From Tipula vernalis (taxonomy: Eukaryota > Arthropoda > Insecta > Diptera > Tipulidae): a DNA stretch of 64,000 nucleotides. Under the pieces are notes generated by a model. It worked only from the letters and a program-made list of their open reading frames with translations. It ran no database searches and was not told the DNA's origin. Of this stretch, positions 1 through 11,624 are shown one piece after another; the stretch's first letter is position 1, and each line of letters starts with the position of its first letter. Position numbers and translations under genes: made by a program. The DNA lies in NCBI GenBank assembly GCA_958295665.1, contig OY282560.1, positions 24,015,653 to 24,079,652 on the forward strand, in the 5' to 3' direction.

Positions 1-472
1 GTTGCCAATCGGGTGTTGGTATTGTGTCTGAAATCATCGCACGCTTAAGACCGTGGCGGATTATTGCAGATCTAGCAACGTTCATCTCCCGATTCGTTAC
101 AAGTCTTTAGTTAAAATTCGCTAACTGCTTCAATGTTTTGATTAGACTGAGCTGCACAAATACGAACAAGCCTCTTATTGGTTAAAACTGACCCAATCGC
201 CTTGAATTTTTCGATTAATCAGACCACTGTACGGCGAGCAGGAGCGTTATGGTGACCGAAAAATTCACATGACATTTTCGAACCGTCTCCGCAAAAATCT
301 CGCCATTTCGGTAGTGGACTTTTACAATTTCTATGCTTTGTGCTTCCATGTAACTCTCCGTGACTACACCTGTATGTTCACAAATGACAGTTGCAAAAAA
401 AGCACTGTATTGACGATACAAAATAAAACGGTGCCATAAATTTAAAATAGGCGGTGTTAATGGAATGCCCTG
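1..472 (-). pseudogene. Tc1/mariner-type transposon, 5' end and transposase N-terminus (broken, runs off window)
   Basis: Read on the minus strand, a terminal motif starting CAGGGCATTCC follows a TA at 473-474, then about 120 bp of leader, then an ATG at about 349 that opens MEAQSIEIVKVHYRNGEIF. This resembles the N-terminal helix-turn-helix of IS630/Tc1/mariner-type transposases, which binds the terminal repeats. A shifted frame continues with LIEKFKAIGSV, like the second helix-turn-helix, and NQNIEAV further on. At least one frameshift and several stops break the gene, and the catalytic half lies beyond the window start. The terminus is similar to that at 31849, so the two relics are probably one broad family. 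The superfamily assignment rests on motif recognition only. Confidence 0.6.
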
Positions 473-474
473 TA

Positions 475-1689
475 TTTGTAACTCTTCTAAAATCAAAAAT
501 TCTGTAACAAGATGCAACTTGGAATCGGATAAAAATTTTGAATAGTCCAGAAAAACTCTGATAAACTTAAAACCATTTAATAATCTTTAAAAACACCAAA
601 ACACCACTTCGATGTTAAGCTAGAGCTACCCATTTTGAATTTGGAGAATTTCCTCTCGAAGTCTACAAAAGTTCTAATAATAAACTGAGAAACCTCGGAG
701 AGTTCTAGATAACATCTAAAATCATGATACATCAATAATTCTGTAACAACAAGCAACACTTTAATATTTTGCAAATTTCAAGTATTTGTAAGCGAGAAAC
801 TCGAAGGGATTTCTGTCAAAACTCGATAAATTTCGAAAAGCCTGAATAATCGAGTTCTCAAAAATAAAAATCGATTATTCCCGAAAATCAGGAATAAACT
901 TAGATTCCTAGAGTAATTTTGGAAAATCTCAAAGCTAAGTAATTCGAAAGCACATGAAACTTGAAAATCTCGAATAATCTCGAAGATATTGATTAATATT
1001 GATAATTTCGAATAAGTTAGATATCGAGAAGCTTTGCGCTTTTCAAACCCAGTTATATACAATAGATTATTCCAAAAATCTCAAATCCTTGAATTTTGAA
1101 ATTCTCACTACTAACTCGAATAATACCGTAAAATCTATAAAGTCTGGAATAATATCTAACTAAAGGCTAAACTTATCTCGGGTAAGTTTTAAAACCTCGA
1201 CAATTCTTGAAAAACCTGATGAAACTCTATGTTGGCAATACGTCTAACACGCAATATAACGTGAAAATTCAAGAAACTCGTTACACGAGATTTATTTTTT
1301 AAATTGCTACAACACCTGGTTATGTAAGGTATTTTAAGTTCTCGTGCTTCGTTATAGTCGGAGATTTCTGAAGAACGCAATTTGGTGGTAGTTTAAAATT
1401 GTGTTCTAAGTATTTTGACCCTTATCAAGTGTTGGAAGTACTGTCAAACGACCGGTATAAAATTCAAAAAGTGGGGGAACATCTAGGACAGAAACAAACA
1501 AGTACCTGTGCAAATTATATAAAACGATGCCGATATATTTCCAGTTCTATTTAAGATATCTCTTAAACTTGTACCACTGTTGAAAGATCATAGGTGATCT
1601 TACATTATTATAAAAGTTTTTGAATATTTTGACCTATAGAGGGCGTAGCTGGTAAAGCTAAAGATCCAACCTTTTTATTGATGTATACT
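475..1689. other. AT-rich spacer with a degenerate repeated word
   Basis: No gene recognised. From about 540 to 1370 variants of the words CTCGAA, AATCTCGAAT and TCGAATAAT recur at irregular spacing, suggesting a very old diverged short tandem repeat. Minus-strand open frames here are a by-product of that composition. Confidence 0.4.
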
Positions 1690-1692
1690 TTA

Positions 1693-2433
1693 AGCCCCAA
1701 TTCCACTGTGAAAAATTGAATGAGCTCACTTGAAGTTGGAAGAAGACAAAAAAAAAATCCATCAGAGAGACAAAGACAAAGTATTTTGTTATTGTTCTTT
1801 TTATAGCAAATTTTATGGATACATCTTGACAGCAAACAAAAACATAACCAATAATTATTAAAAAAAATTATGAATTAGTGTTAATTCGAGTATTTTTACG
1901 ATTCAAAATAATCTAAAAAATTAATTATTATTAATGCTCATATCAGAATTATTTTTTCGAATATTTTCGATCACACATTAGACTTTACCATAAAAATTGC
2001 CAACTTTAAAATTGCATTAGTGTATTGACAGCAAACACAAACATAACCTAGAATAACCAAGAATTATTAGAAAAATGAAGTATTGGTGTTAATTCGATTA
2101 TTTTCACGTTTCAAAATAATATAAAAATTTAATTATTATTAATACTCATATCAGAATTATTTTATTCAAATTATTTCCGTCATAAAATACAAAATTAAAA
2201 AAAGTCTTTCTCATAAAAATGCCCTACAATTAAAATTATCAGCGTGTGGAAGAAATATTTTTCATCGGTACACAATATTTATGTACATGTATTAGTTGGA
2301 CTGCCATAAAATGTTCTCGATTTGATACTTTTTTTAATTTCGACCTCAGTTTTGTTCACACAACCACCGATTTTATATTTTTATCTCAAGTTATTTTTAC
2401 TGACAAACTTTGATTCACAGTGGAATTGAGGCA
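1693..2433. mobile_element. MITE-like DNA transposon, copy A
   Basis: A 741-bp non-coding segment begins AGCCCCAATTCCACTGTGAA and ends with its inverse, TTCACAGTGGAATTGAGGCA, giving terminal inverted repeats of about 20 bp. It is bounded by TTA on both sides (1690-1692 and 2434-2436). A 3-bp TTA/TWA duplication is known for PIF/Harbinger elements, so that superfamily is the best guess, but there is no transposase to confirm it. The interior is AT-rich, with the words ATCAGAATTATTTT and AATTATTATTAAT repeated internally about 170 bp apart. Confidence 0.65.
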
Positions 2434-2458
2434 TTATGGATGTAGAATGCCTAGTTTA

Positions 2459-3119
2459 AGCCTGAATTCCACTGTGAATAATTGACTGAACTGACTTCAA
2501 GTCGAAAGAAGACAAAACAATAATCCATTGGAGTGACAATGATAAAGCATGTTTTTTTTATTTTTTTATAGCACAAATATCTTGATAAATGTTGACAGCG
2601 ACAGCACAAAAAAATAAATAAAAAAAATAAATTTTTGGTTATCACTTGGAGTTTTAATTTGGCTTTTTCACCACCAATAAATTATTTAAAAAAAAAAACG
2701 ATTACTTTATTAAATTGCCAATAATAGTATTTAACGATATTATCACAATTGATCCCAATTTATCACAATTTAACTATACACAAACTTTATATTTTTTTTT
2801 TATCACAGCTATTTTAGAAAAAAAAATTATGCCACTTACCATAAAAATAACAAACTTTTAATTATCTTAGTGTGCGGAAAAAAATTTGCGTTCGTACACA
2901 AAATTTGTGTGCGTATATTAGTTGGATAACCATCAAATGACCTCGATTTTGATAATTTTTGATCATAATTATGGCGATCCACTAATACAAACACACATTT
3001 CATGTAATTAAAATCTTGACTGACTTCGTTTTGTGTTTCTTTCACACAACCACCGATTTTATATTTTTATCTCCTTTTATTTTAACTGACAAACTTTTAT
3101 TCGCAATGTAATTCAGGCT
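2459..3119. mobile_element. MITE-like DNA transposon, copy B
   Basis: A second, 661-bp member of the family at 1693-2433, in the same orientation and only 25 bp downstream. It starts AGCCTGAATTCCACTGTGAA and ends CAATGTAATTCAGGCT, with TTA on each side (2456-2458 and 3120-3122). The subterminal block ending CCACCGATTTTATATTTTT is shared with copy A near its 3' end. No coding capacity. The interior has diverged by indels, so the two are not a recent duplication. Confidence 0.65.
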
Positions 3120-3122
3120 TTA

Positions 3123-3528
3123 GCCAGTACGTTGTTTTAAATTTGAGAAAACGATATTTTTGAAATACTTGTCACTATAAAAAACAGTAAATTAATGAAA
3201 ATTTACAAAATGTAGAACTGTTAGTAATAGGCTTTTAATAAATAATGAACTCATCTTTGAAATGAGTAAGTTTTTCGAATGTACAGTGATTATTTCGAGC
3301 TTTCGGTATCATTAATTTCAATTTCGGTTACATTTAAAGAAATTGATTGCTTGTGAAGTTCTTAGGATAAACAAATTAGTGACATTTTTTTCGAACAGAA
3401 GAAGAAGCTCTTATAGTTTAAGTATCGTCACAGAATGATGTTAATAAAATTTCGACAACACTGATATTAATCCAGAACTTCTTAAAGTTGAATTTGATGA
3501 TTTCTATTTAAATTTGCTATATACTAAC
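3123..3528. other. AT-rich spacer
   Basis: I see no gene, RNA or repeat that I can support in this interval. Confidence 0.4.
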
Positions 3529-3853
3529 GCCCGGTTTCCCAAAATAAGAGGCAAACTCCAATTAACTATTAATTCTTTTCTTTATTCTTTTATGAAATTG
3601 AGTTTTGTTTCATAATACAAATTCAAAGTAAGATAATTTATTTTTTTCTATTTGAACATTTTAACTGGAGAGTAGAATATTTAACTGCCCAGTTCCAGCT
3701 AAATAATTAGCTGAATGATAAATATTTCTATGATAAAACAAACTGTAATCACCTTGTACTGAATTTGTATTATGAAACAAATCACAATTTCATAAAATAA
3801 AATAGAGAGGAAACATTATTTAACTAGAGATTAACTTTTTTGTGAAACCGGGC
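3529..3853. mobile_element. Palindromic (foldback) MITE
   Basis: The 325-bp segment begins GCCCGGTTTCCCAAAA and ends TTTTGTGAAACCGGGC, its inverted form. The inverted similarity runs inwards for roughly 110 bp on each side: TATGAAATTGAGTTTTGTTTC on the left matches the inverse of the right arm around 3770-3805. The centre (about 3650-3740) is unpaired. No clear target duplication and no coding sequence. The superfamily is undetermined. Confidence 0.65.
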
Positions 3854-3948
3854 ATTTGAAGATTAAGTTGTATGTTGTGCATGGTTTCAATTAGAAAATC
3901 AAACAAATAAATATATTTACAGTCTCGTTCTGTAAATGTTCTGTATGG

Positions 3949-4105
3949 TGAGAAAAACCCCCCATCTGACTGTCGCCTAGCCGGTAATGTGCTGCCTCAC
4001 CATTTTTTATTTTCAATTAGAGATTCAACGGCGTGAGCAAAATAAGAATTTCATCTCGAATTTCATTTAACCTGGATGAACAAATCTAACATCTCATCGT
4101 TACAG
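3949..4105 (+). repeat. Ty3/gypsy 5' LTR (3' part visible)
   Basis: About 155 bp here match 5738-5893, with the shared words GACTGTCGCCTAGCC, AAAATAAGAATTTCATCTCGA and GATGAACAAATCTAAC. Both copies end CTCATCGTTACAG. In this copy that end is followed at once by a primer binding site, which fixes the LTR boundary at 4105. The upstream limit is uncertain because similarity fades before about 3949. Confidence 0.7.
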
Positions 4106-4116
4106 TGGCGCCCAAT
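4106..4116 (+). promoter_or_regulatory. Retrotransposon primer binding site
   Basis: TGGCGCCCAAT directly follows the 5' LTR. The TGGCGCC core is the complement of the 3' end of a lysine-type tRNA, as used to prime reverse transcription in Drosophila gypsy-like elements. The tRNA identity is inferred from this short match. Confidence 0.6.
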
Positions 4117-4224
4117 TAAATAGAGGTATTACCCAGTTTCCCCTAAAAAACAGGAAGAAATGTATAAATAGCTAGATATAGCTGGTCATCACCGGTTACC
4201 CTAGTGACAAATGCGAATGTAAAA

Positions 4225-5630
4225 ATTTCATGGGACCTTACCCAAACCCACGCTATCCTCCCTATCTGACCTAAAAAACGCCTTTTGGCAAATAAGACGG
4301 CCTTTACAGTGCCGGGTCGTCCACTCTACCAATTTACCGTCATGCCGTTTAGGCTGTTCATTGCAGCCCAAACGATGTGCCGGCTAATGCATAAAGTTAT
4401 TCCTCACTGCTTGCATGACATGGTATTTGACCGGGTATTTGATTTCAGTTGCTAAGCTTTTCTAAAATTCAGAAGAGCCCTCATGTCCGCCCCAGTACTA
4501 GTGAACCCCGACTTCACTAAACCCTTCTTTATCCAACGCGATGCGTCCATGAGAGGCATGGACGATTGGCACGTTGGTCCATAAAACTACAAGCGTTCGA
4601 TTTCAAAATAGAATATTGTAAAGCCTCTTTAAACCTTGTTCCTGATAGTTTATCGAGAATGAATATTGAAGCTATGGACAAATCGAATGATGAACTCCTT
4701 CACCTGGATTTGAATTCGGATGCTTTTAATGTTGCAGAATACATAAATAGAATGAAAGCACTAGATGGCGATATATTGGCACAGAATAATTTCAAGATGG
4801 TAAACGGCAAAATGTACGTACAAGTAGGGCAAAAATCCGAAACGGACATACCAGACTGAAAGCTGGTAATTCCCGAATCCATAACAACAGCACTTATCGA
4901 GAGAGCCCATAATCCACCGTCAGCTGCACATCAACGGATCACAAAAATAACAGAGCTATTAAGGCGTTGTTCTTACTGGGCATTAATGGTAAACCAGATT
5001 AAAAATTTCATCAACGACTGTGACGTTTGTAAATGCAATAAAGCAGTAAATATTTCCACGATACCTGAAATGGGCAAATAAATCGAAGTCCTACGGCCGT
5101 TCCAACGACTGTAAATAGATTTCATGGGACCTTACCCAAGGACCATAAATGAAAACACACATTTATTCATAGTTCTGGACCAGTATAGCTGATTTCCACT
5201 GTTATACGCGTTCCGTTCTGCTTCAGCCTCTAAGGTGGTAGAGTGTTTGGGAAACGATATACATATTTCATCTTTTCGGAGTACCGGAAGCAATATTATC
5301 CGACAGTGGAGTCCAATTTAAGTCAATCCTATTTGCCAATTTAATGAGAAAGTACGGTGTCAGGCATGAGTTTACACCGAAATATTCCCCGCAGGCAAGA
5401 TCTATTTTATCTGCAGTAAGAGCATATACTCAGAACAATCACCAGTCATACATTTAGATGAGATTGCTGAAAGCCCTTCGAAACACTGTCCATTCAGCAA
5501 CAGGTTTTTCACCACATTACCTACTATTTGGACAGCACAAAATCCTTCATGGATCAACATGCTCTGGGTGGGTAAAGCATGATGAACATTTACAGCCGAT
5601 CATCGCAACCGTGGATATTTTATAATGCTT
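4225..5630 (+). pseudogene. pol: Ty3/gypsy pol relic: RT, RNase H tether and integrase
   Basis: About 1.4 kb of decayed pol. From 4265 a reverse transcriptase piece reads LKNAFWQI, then in a shifted frame VPGRPLYQFTVMPF. FRRALMSAPVLVNPDF at about 4465-4515 starts the RNase H region. At 4566-4859 the frame reads RWSIKLQAFDFKIEY and VPDSLSRM, typical of the RNase H end. Integrase follows: a zinc-binding HHCC domain ending CDVC near 5020, the first catalytic Asp in IDFMGPYP (about 5117), and the second in ILSDSGVQF (about 5290, shifted frame). The third catalytic residue is gone: after KYSPQA the frame jumps to RSILSAVRAY, losing the segment with the Glu. gag, protease, the RT YxDD centre and several frames are missing. 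In-frame stops lie at about 4857, 5080 and 5113. Confidence 0.85.
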
Positions 5631-5737
5631 ATTTTCTCTTCACTGGTCTAGCTGGTCATATGTAAAACGGAGGGTGTGTTACTTTAGTGTTTATTTTTTT
5701 TTTTTTGATTTCAAAGCAGAATTTCTAGCTCCAATTG

Positions 5738-5893
5738 GATGATGAGAAAAATCTCCAATTTGACTGTCGCCTAGCCGTGCTGCCTAACCATTTTTTTTTA
5801 TTAGAAATTCTGATTACGGGGTGAGGAAAATAAGAATTTCATCTCGAGTTTAATTTAACCGGGATGAACAAATCTAACAACTCATCGTTACAG
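5738..5893 (+). repeat. Ty3/gypsy 3' LTR
   Basis: Matches the 5' LTR at 3949-4105 with small indels and ends at the same CATCGTTACAG word. Here the primer binding site does not follow, as expected for the downstream LTR. The element is thus about 1.9 kb from LTR to LTR instead of the usual 5-8 kb, so most of gag-pol has been deleted. Confidence 0.7.
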
Positions 5894-8086
5894 TTGTACT
5901 AAACCAAATTCAACTGGTGAATTCCAATGGACGTTTATTTGGAATAGGATGATTTTTTTTAATGAAAGAATATTTGAGGAACCTTCCAAAAGTGATATTC
6001 GTGGAATAAGAATCGAGAAAATAGTTGCATTACATCATTTTAGTGTTGGGAAACCTGAATGCGACCAATAATACTTAAATCAGTTTAACAAATTTTTATT
6101 TTAAAGCCTTAAACTTAGCAAATTAAAATTAAGAATAGTCAAAACTAATTCATGGCAATGATAATTATAGTAACTAAAAATTTTCGATGTTTTTTGAAAC
6201 AATAAATTTTATCTCTAACAATTGACACGTTCAAAATTATTTATAATTATGTGTATATACAGAAATTATTAATAATTAAAACTTTTAAAATTCTCTAACA
6301 AAATTGAAATAAATGTATCTAGAACTCAACGTGGATTTTATTTTTCTCTATTTAAATGAAACAATTATGAAATTAATTTAAATTATAATTACTTACTAAC
6401 ATTTTTATACATAATATTCGCGTGAAAAAGTTTAATAATTAAAAATTTAATTTTATTTTTTGAAGTTATTTTAATTGCTGACAAAATGTAATTACTGTTC
6501 AACTATTGTACGTATAAAAAAAATTAAATTAATACTGAATCTAATGTTTTGTCCTGATTTCAACCATTTGTTTGGTCAACCTGTATGAAGTAATATTTCT
6601 TTCATATAACTTGGTCCAAATCGAATAAACCAAAATATTTTATTTCGCCCACTCCAATGGCAATTCAAATCACCAACTATTCAACATGAAATCCCCAAGG
6701 GACATTAACACAATTTTTGTTCTTCATTCCATGAATTTCAATATAGACATAAATAAAATGTTTATTATAGAGAATGTATGCACATATAAGTTCTTGATGG
6801 GAATATTAATTTCAATTCACATTTCTTCTTAAATATTTTTTCTACTTTAGAATCTATTGTTTTGATATACCCAGAAGATTTAATTTCAAAATCACAATCA
6901 TTAAACGTCTTTTAACTAGAATCTAGAAGTATGAATATAGAATTTTAGTTTTCGTTAAATATTTGAAGTGACTAAAGCAATTATTTTGTCTACAATGTCG
7001 ATTTTATCACTTTTAAGACGCCATTAGAAATAATAGCATCATTTTATGAGACTTACGTGATGATAGGATATATAAGCCATAAGAGTCTAGTGTTAGATTG
7101 TATATTAGAAAGTTTAAAATATTTTTATTCGCTATTGTCAAGTTTGTAAATGATTAAGCACAACTTAATGAAAATAATTTATATTGAGGGGCTTTCTAAC
7201 ATTTGGCCTCATTTAATAGGAATCAAAACGAATAATTCAAAAAGAAGCTATTCAACGTAAGATTTGTAATATATTCGAAAATCAACAAAAAATTCATTTA
7301 TTTTGGCTCTCAAATTAAAATTAACTCTTGAAGTTTGAGGAAGTTTACACATAAACGCAGGATTGGTTCCAAAAATTCCTAATAATGTTAAGGCATACAC
7401 TCATCATCTTAATCATATTTGTTTGGTTTGTTCACATCTAGATGGCGTCTATATAATAAAAAAAAAATTTATTTAGAAAGAAATAATTTAACGAGTTTTC
7501 ATCGGTTACACGACAGACGGAGTGTTATTCCAACCCGACCAAGTGGTTATTCCGACTGGTTGGTTAATGGTTCCGACCATTTGGTTAGGTAATTTATTTG
7601 ATGCTGATTTTTTTTTTTTTGGAATTAAATTTGGCATTTTTTCGGAAACGTTGTGTGCTGCAGGACTTTTTTTTAAATTTTGTTCAGCTTTCTCTTTGTT
7701 TGTTCGTTTCCTGTCTTACCCCCCCCCCCCCCCCCCTAGCCACCACAATGATTTTCTCTACTTGGTTTATTTCCCTAAATATGATTTTAGTTAATTTTTT
7801 TTTGTAACTCTTAGTAATGCTAAGCCTAATTGAGTCCCGATGTCCGTTCTAATCTGATGGCTCAACCGATTTGATTCAGTGCGTTCCATTATTTAATGTA
7901 TTTCTTCTCACTTTTATTCTAGCTCCAGATATGCTTTGACAACTCTACGATAAAATGATCTGCGGCCTAGCCTGCTACTTAGAGAGAATTATGTTATTAA
8001 AATTGTGATATGATTCCGAGTGGCCCTCCTAAAGATTCAAAAAGTTTTAAAAGTACGTGAACTCACAAATTCTTTATACGGGACCA
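5894..8086. other. AT-rich spacer with a poly-C tract
   Basis: No gene or repeat family recognised over about 2.2 kb. The only distinct item is an uninterrupted run of about 18 C at 7719-7736, near a T-run at about 7608-7620. Short open frames across the C-run encode only a proline run from the homopolymer and look like nothing known. Confidence 0.4.
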
Positions 8087-8123
8087 GAAGTCATGTTTTA
8101 ATTTTATGATTTTTAATATGTAG
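8087..8123. repeat. Inverted partial unit next to the 119-bp array
   Basis: GAAGTCATGTTTTAATTTTATG plus the following bases to about 8123 form the reverse complement of the unit segment that reads AAAATCATAAAATTAAAACATGACTTC in the array starting at 8269. An inverted array fragment 145 bp upstream suggests a foldback origin or an inversion at the array edge. Confidence 0.55.
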
Positions 8124-8268
8124 CACTATTCTTGTTGTTTTTTTAAGATACAGGGTGTCAAAAATTAAAAAATTATATGCACGTGAAGTTGTATTTATTG
8201 TTATAGAAAGAAAAACTAATTATCAGAAAATTATAAATAATTAGGGATTGAATGAATGAACATAGTGA

Positions 8269-10348
8269 ATTAAAACATGACTTCCAAAAAATATGATTTT
8301 ATGTATTTTCCACCACATAAATTTGTTAATATTCCTAGGTGGTTTATAAATAGTGGAGATACAAATTCAAAACATAAAAATCATAAAATTAAAACATGAC
8401 TTCCAAAAAATATGATTTAACGTATTTTTTACCACATACATTTGTTAATATTCCTAGGTGGTTTATAAATAGTAAAGATACACATTCAAAACATAAAAAT
8501 CATAAAATAAAACATGACTTCCAAAAAATATGATTTACCGTATTTTTTACCACATACATTTGTTATTATTCCTAGGGGGTTTATAAAAAGTAAAGATACA
8601 CATTCAAAATATACAAATCATAAAATTTAAATATAACTTCCAAAAAATATGATTTAACGTTTTTTTCACCACATACATTTGTAAATATTCTAAGGTGGTT
8701 TATAAATAGTGAAGATACACATTAAAAACATAAAAATCATAAAATTAAAACATGACTTCTTAAAAATATGATTGAAGCTATTTTTCAACACATACATTTG
8801 TTAACATTCCTAGGTGGTTTATAAATAGTAAAGATACACATTCAAAATATAAAAATCATAAAATTTAAACATGTCTTCCAAAAAATATGATTTAACGTAT
8901 TTTTCACCACATACATTTGTTAATATTCCTAGGTGGTTTATAAATAGTAAAGATACACATTCAAAACATAAAAATCATAAAATTAAAACATGACTTCCAA
9001 AAATATGATTTAACGTATTTTTCACCGCAAACATTTGTTAATATTTCTAGGTGGTTTATAAATAGTGAAGATACACATTCAAAACAAAAAAATCATACAA
9101 TTAAAACATGACTTTCAAAAAATATGATTAACCGTATTTTTTACCAGATACATTTGTTAATATTCCTAGGTGGTTTATAAATAGCGAAGATACACATTCA
9201 AAATAAAAAAATCATAAAATTAAAACACAACTTCCAAAAAATATGATTTAATAAATTATTCACCACATACATTTGTTAATATTCCTTCAAAACATAAAAA
9301 TCATAAAATTTAAACATGACCTTCAAAAAATATGATTTAATGTATTTTTAACCACATACATTTGTTAATATTCCTAGGTGGTTTATAAATAGTAAAGATA
9401 CACATTCAAAACATAAAAATCATAAAATTAAAACATGACTTCTTAAAAATATGATTTAAGCTATTTTTCATCACATACATTTGTTAACATTTCTAGGTGG
9501 TTTATAAATAGTAAAGATACACATTAAAAACATAAAAATCATAAAATTAAAACATGACTTCCAAAAAATATGATTTAACGTATTTTCACCACATACATTT
9601 GTTAATATTCCTAGGTGGTTTATAAATAGTAAAGATACACATTCAAAATATAAAAATCATAAAATTAAAACATAACTTTTTATAAATATGATTTAACGAT
9701 TTTTCACCACATACATTTGTTAATATTCTAAGGTGGTTTATAAATAGTGAAGATACACATTAAAAACATAAAAATCATAAAATTAAAACATGACTTCTTA
9801 AAAATATGTGTGAAGCTATTTTTCATCACATACATTTGTTAACAATCCTAGGTGGTTTATAAATAGTGAAGATACACATTCAAAATATAAAAATCATAAA
9901 ATTTAAACATGTCTTCCAATAAATAAGATTTAACTTATTTTTTATCACATACATTTGTTAATATTTCTAGGTGGTTTATAAATAGTAAAGATACACATTA
10001 AAAACATAAAAATCATAAAATTAAAACATGACTTCCAAAAATATGATTTAACGTATTTTCTATCACATACATTTGTTAACATTTCCAGGTGGTTTTTAAA
10101 TAGTGAAAATACACATTAAAAACATAAAAATCATAAAATTAAAACTTGACTTCTAAAAAATATGATTTAACGTATTTTTCACCACATCAATTTGTTAATA
10201 TTCCTAGGTGGTTTATAAATAGTGAAGATACACATTCAAAACATAAAAATCATAAAATTAAAACATGACTTCCAAAAAATATGATTTAACGTATTTTTCA
10301 CCACATACATTTGTTAATATTCCTAGGTGGTTTATAAATAGTGAAGAT
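8269..10348. repeat. Tandem array of a ~119-bp unit, about 18 copies
   Basis: The unit opens TTAAAACATGACTTCCAAAA, contains CATTTGTTAATATTCCTAGG and GGTGGTTTATAAATAGT, and closes AAAAATCATAAAA. Unit starts recur near 8275, 8393, 8511, 8629, 8750, 8870, 8987, 9105, 9224, 9306, 9434, 9550, 9669, 9788, 9906, 10026, 10144 and 10262. Copies differ by scattered substitutions and 1-2 bp indels. The unit at about 9224-9305 is short because the GGTGGTTTATAAATAGT block is deleted. No coding capacity. Spacing of about 118-120 bp is shorter than a nucleosome repeat. Confidence 0.95.
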
Positions 10349-11620
10349 ATAGAATCTCCAAAGTTTTCAATAATTATTCCGATAGTCAAAAATCTGAATA
10401 TTTGAAACGTAAAAACCCTTCAAACGAATCAATTTGGATTACATTTTTATTTTGATTCAGATGAATTTTTATGTTTTAGCTCCTTTTTCGTTTTTTTTCG
10501 CTTTTTATCTCTACCTGTATACCTAGTACGTAGTCTATAGAACAACTTATTTAATTGTTTAATGTTTAATAGCCAAGGTATTGTTTTTGTTAACTATAAT
10601 CCAATTTAAATTAAATTTTTCGTAACAGTAATAACTCCATCCATTTTAGTATCCATTTAGTTTACTACTTATTCGAAGCTTTTTATTTGTTATAGCTTTA
10701 ATTTTTTTTTCATTATGTTGTGCAAAGTTTTTTTTTTTTTTTTTTGTTATCAAAAATTAAAAGTTTCATTCTAATAGCAAAATTGAAAAGTTGATAATAT
10801 ATAAAGCTATATACGAGTATACTTAAAATATGTATGGGGGAGACTACAGAAAAAAACATAAAGTTAAATGTGATTTAGTTAGTAAAAATTAAAGAGCATA
10901 CACTCATGTTACAGATACAATTAACTATAAGTCATTTGTAGCAAAAGATGACTGGAAGAGTAATGGGATTTTTACTAGGAATTAACTTTTTTTGTTAATG
11001 TAACAAGTTTAATTGTATTTTATTTATATGCTCAACTCAAACCATATAAAGGTTGTAGATAAGTTGTACGATAATACACTATAACTTGTCCGGATTAGCT
11101 ATAATATGACATTTAGCGTAAATGATATTAAACAAAAATAACTTTGTAAGAATAGTCCTCGCCATGTCTATTTATAAGCTATAATAATTTGAACAATTCA
11201 AGAACAGTCCGGATGTCTGCCTTAAGCTTTCCAACAAGCAATATATTAAAAATGTCTATAAATGTCCATTTTTTTGAGTTGGAAATTTGAGATTTCTAAA
11301 CGTGTTGTTAAACCAGTTAGGTCAAAATTTCATTGTTTGCTGAAATAAAACAATGAATACAAACCATAGTGGAAGTATTTCTGATTACCGGGTTATTTTT
11401 CAGGTTAAGCGCATAACTCTGGATTTTGTATGACATTTTATATTTATGAAGTTTCTATATTTTAAAAATTCATTTTCTTCTTTGCTCGCCACCTCCTTGT
11501 GTATTCTCTTCCACTATGATATTGTGTTCTATCGAAATCTGTATGTAGTTCAGAAGTTCATACATCTAAATTTAAGTTAAAGTTTTAAAATTAATTTTAA
11601 ACCCAAACTTTACTTCATCA
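10349..11620. other. AT-rich spacer
   Basis: No supported gene. A poly-T run lies at about 10726-10744. The last 300 bp before 11620 contain no recognisable element boundary for the BEL/Pao relic that follows. Confidence 0.4.
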
Positions 11621-11624
11621 CAGA

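Noticed and set aside
7522..7807. Open frames with a proline run
   Set aside because: The proline run comes from a poly-C homopolymer and the two overlapping frames have no recognisable domain.
8269..10348. Possible CRISPR array
   Set aside because: Whole 119-bp units repeat with no unique spacers, and the genome is eukaryotic.
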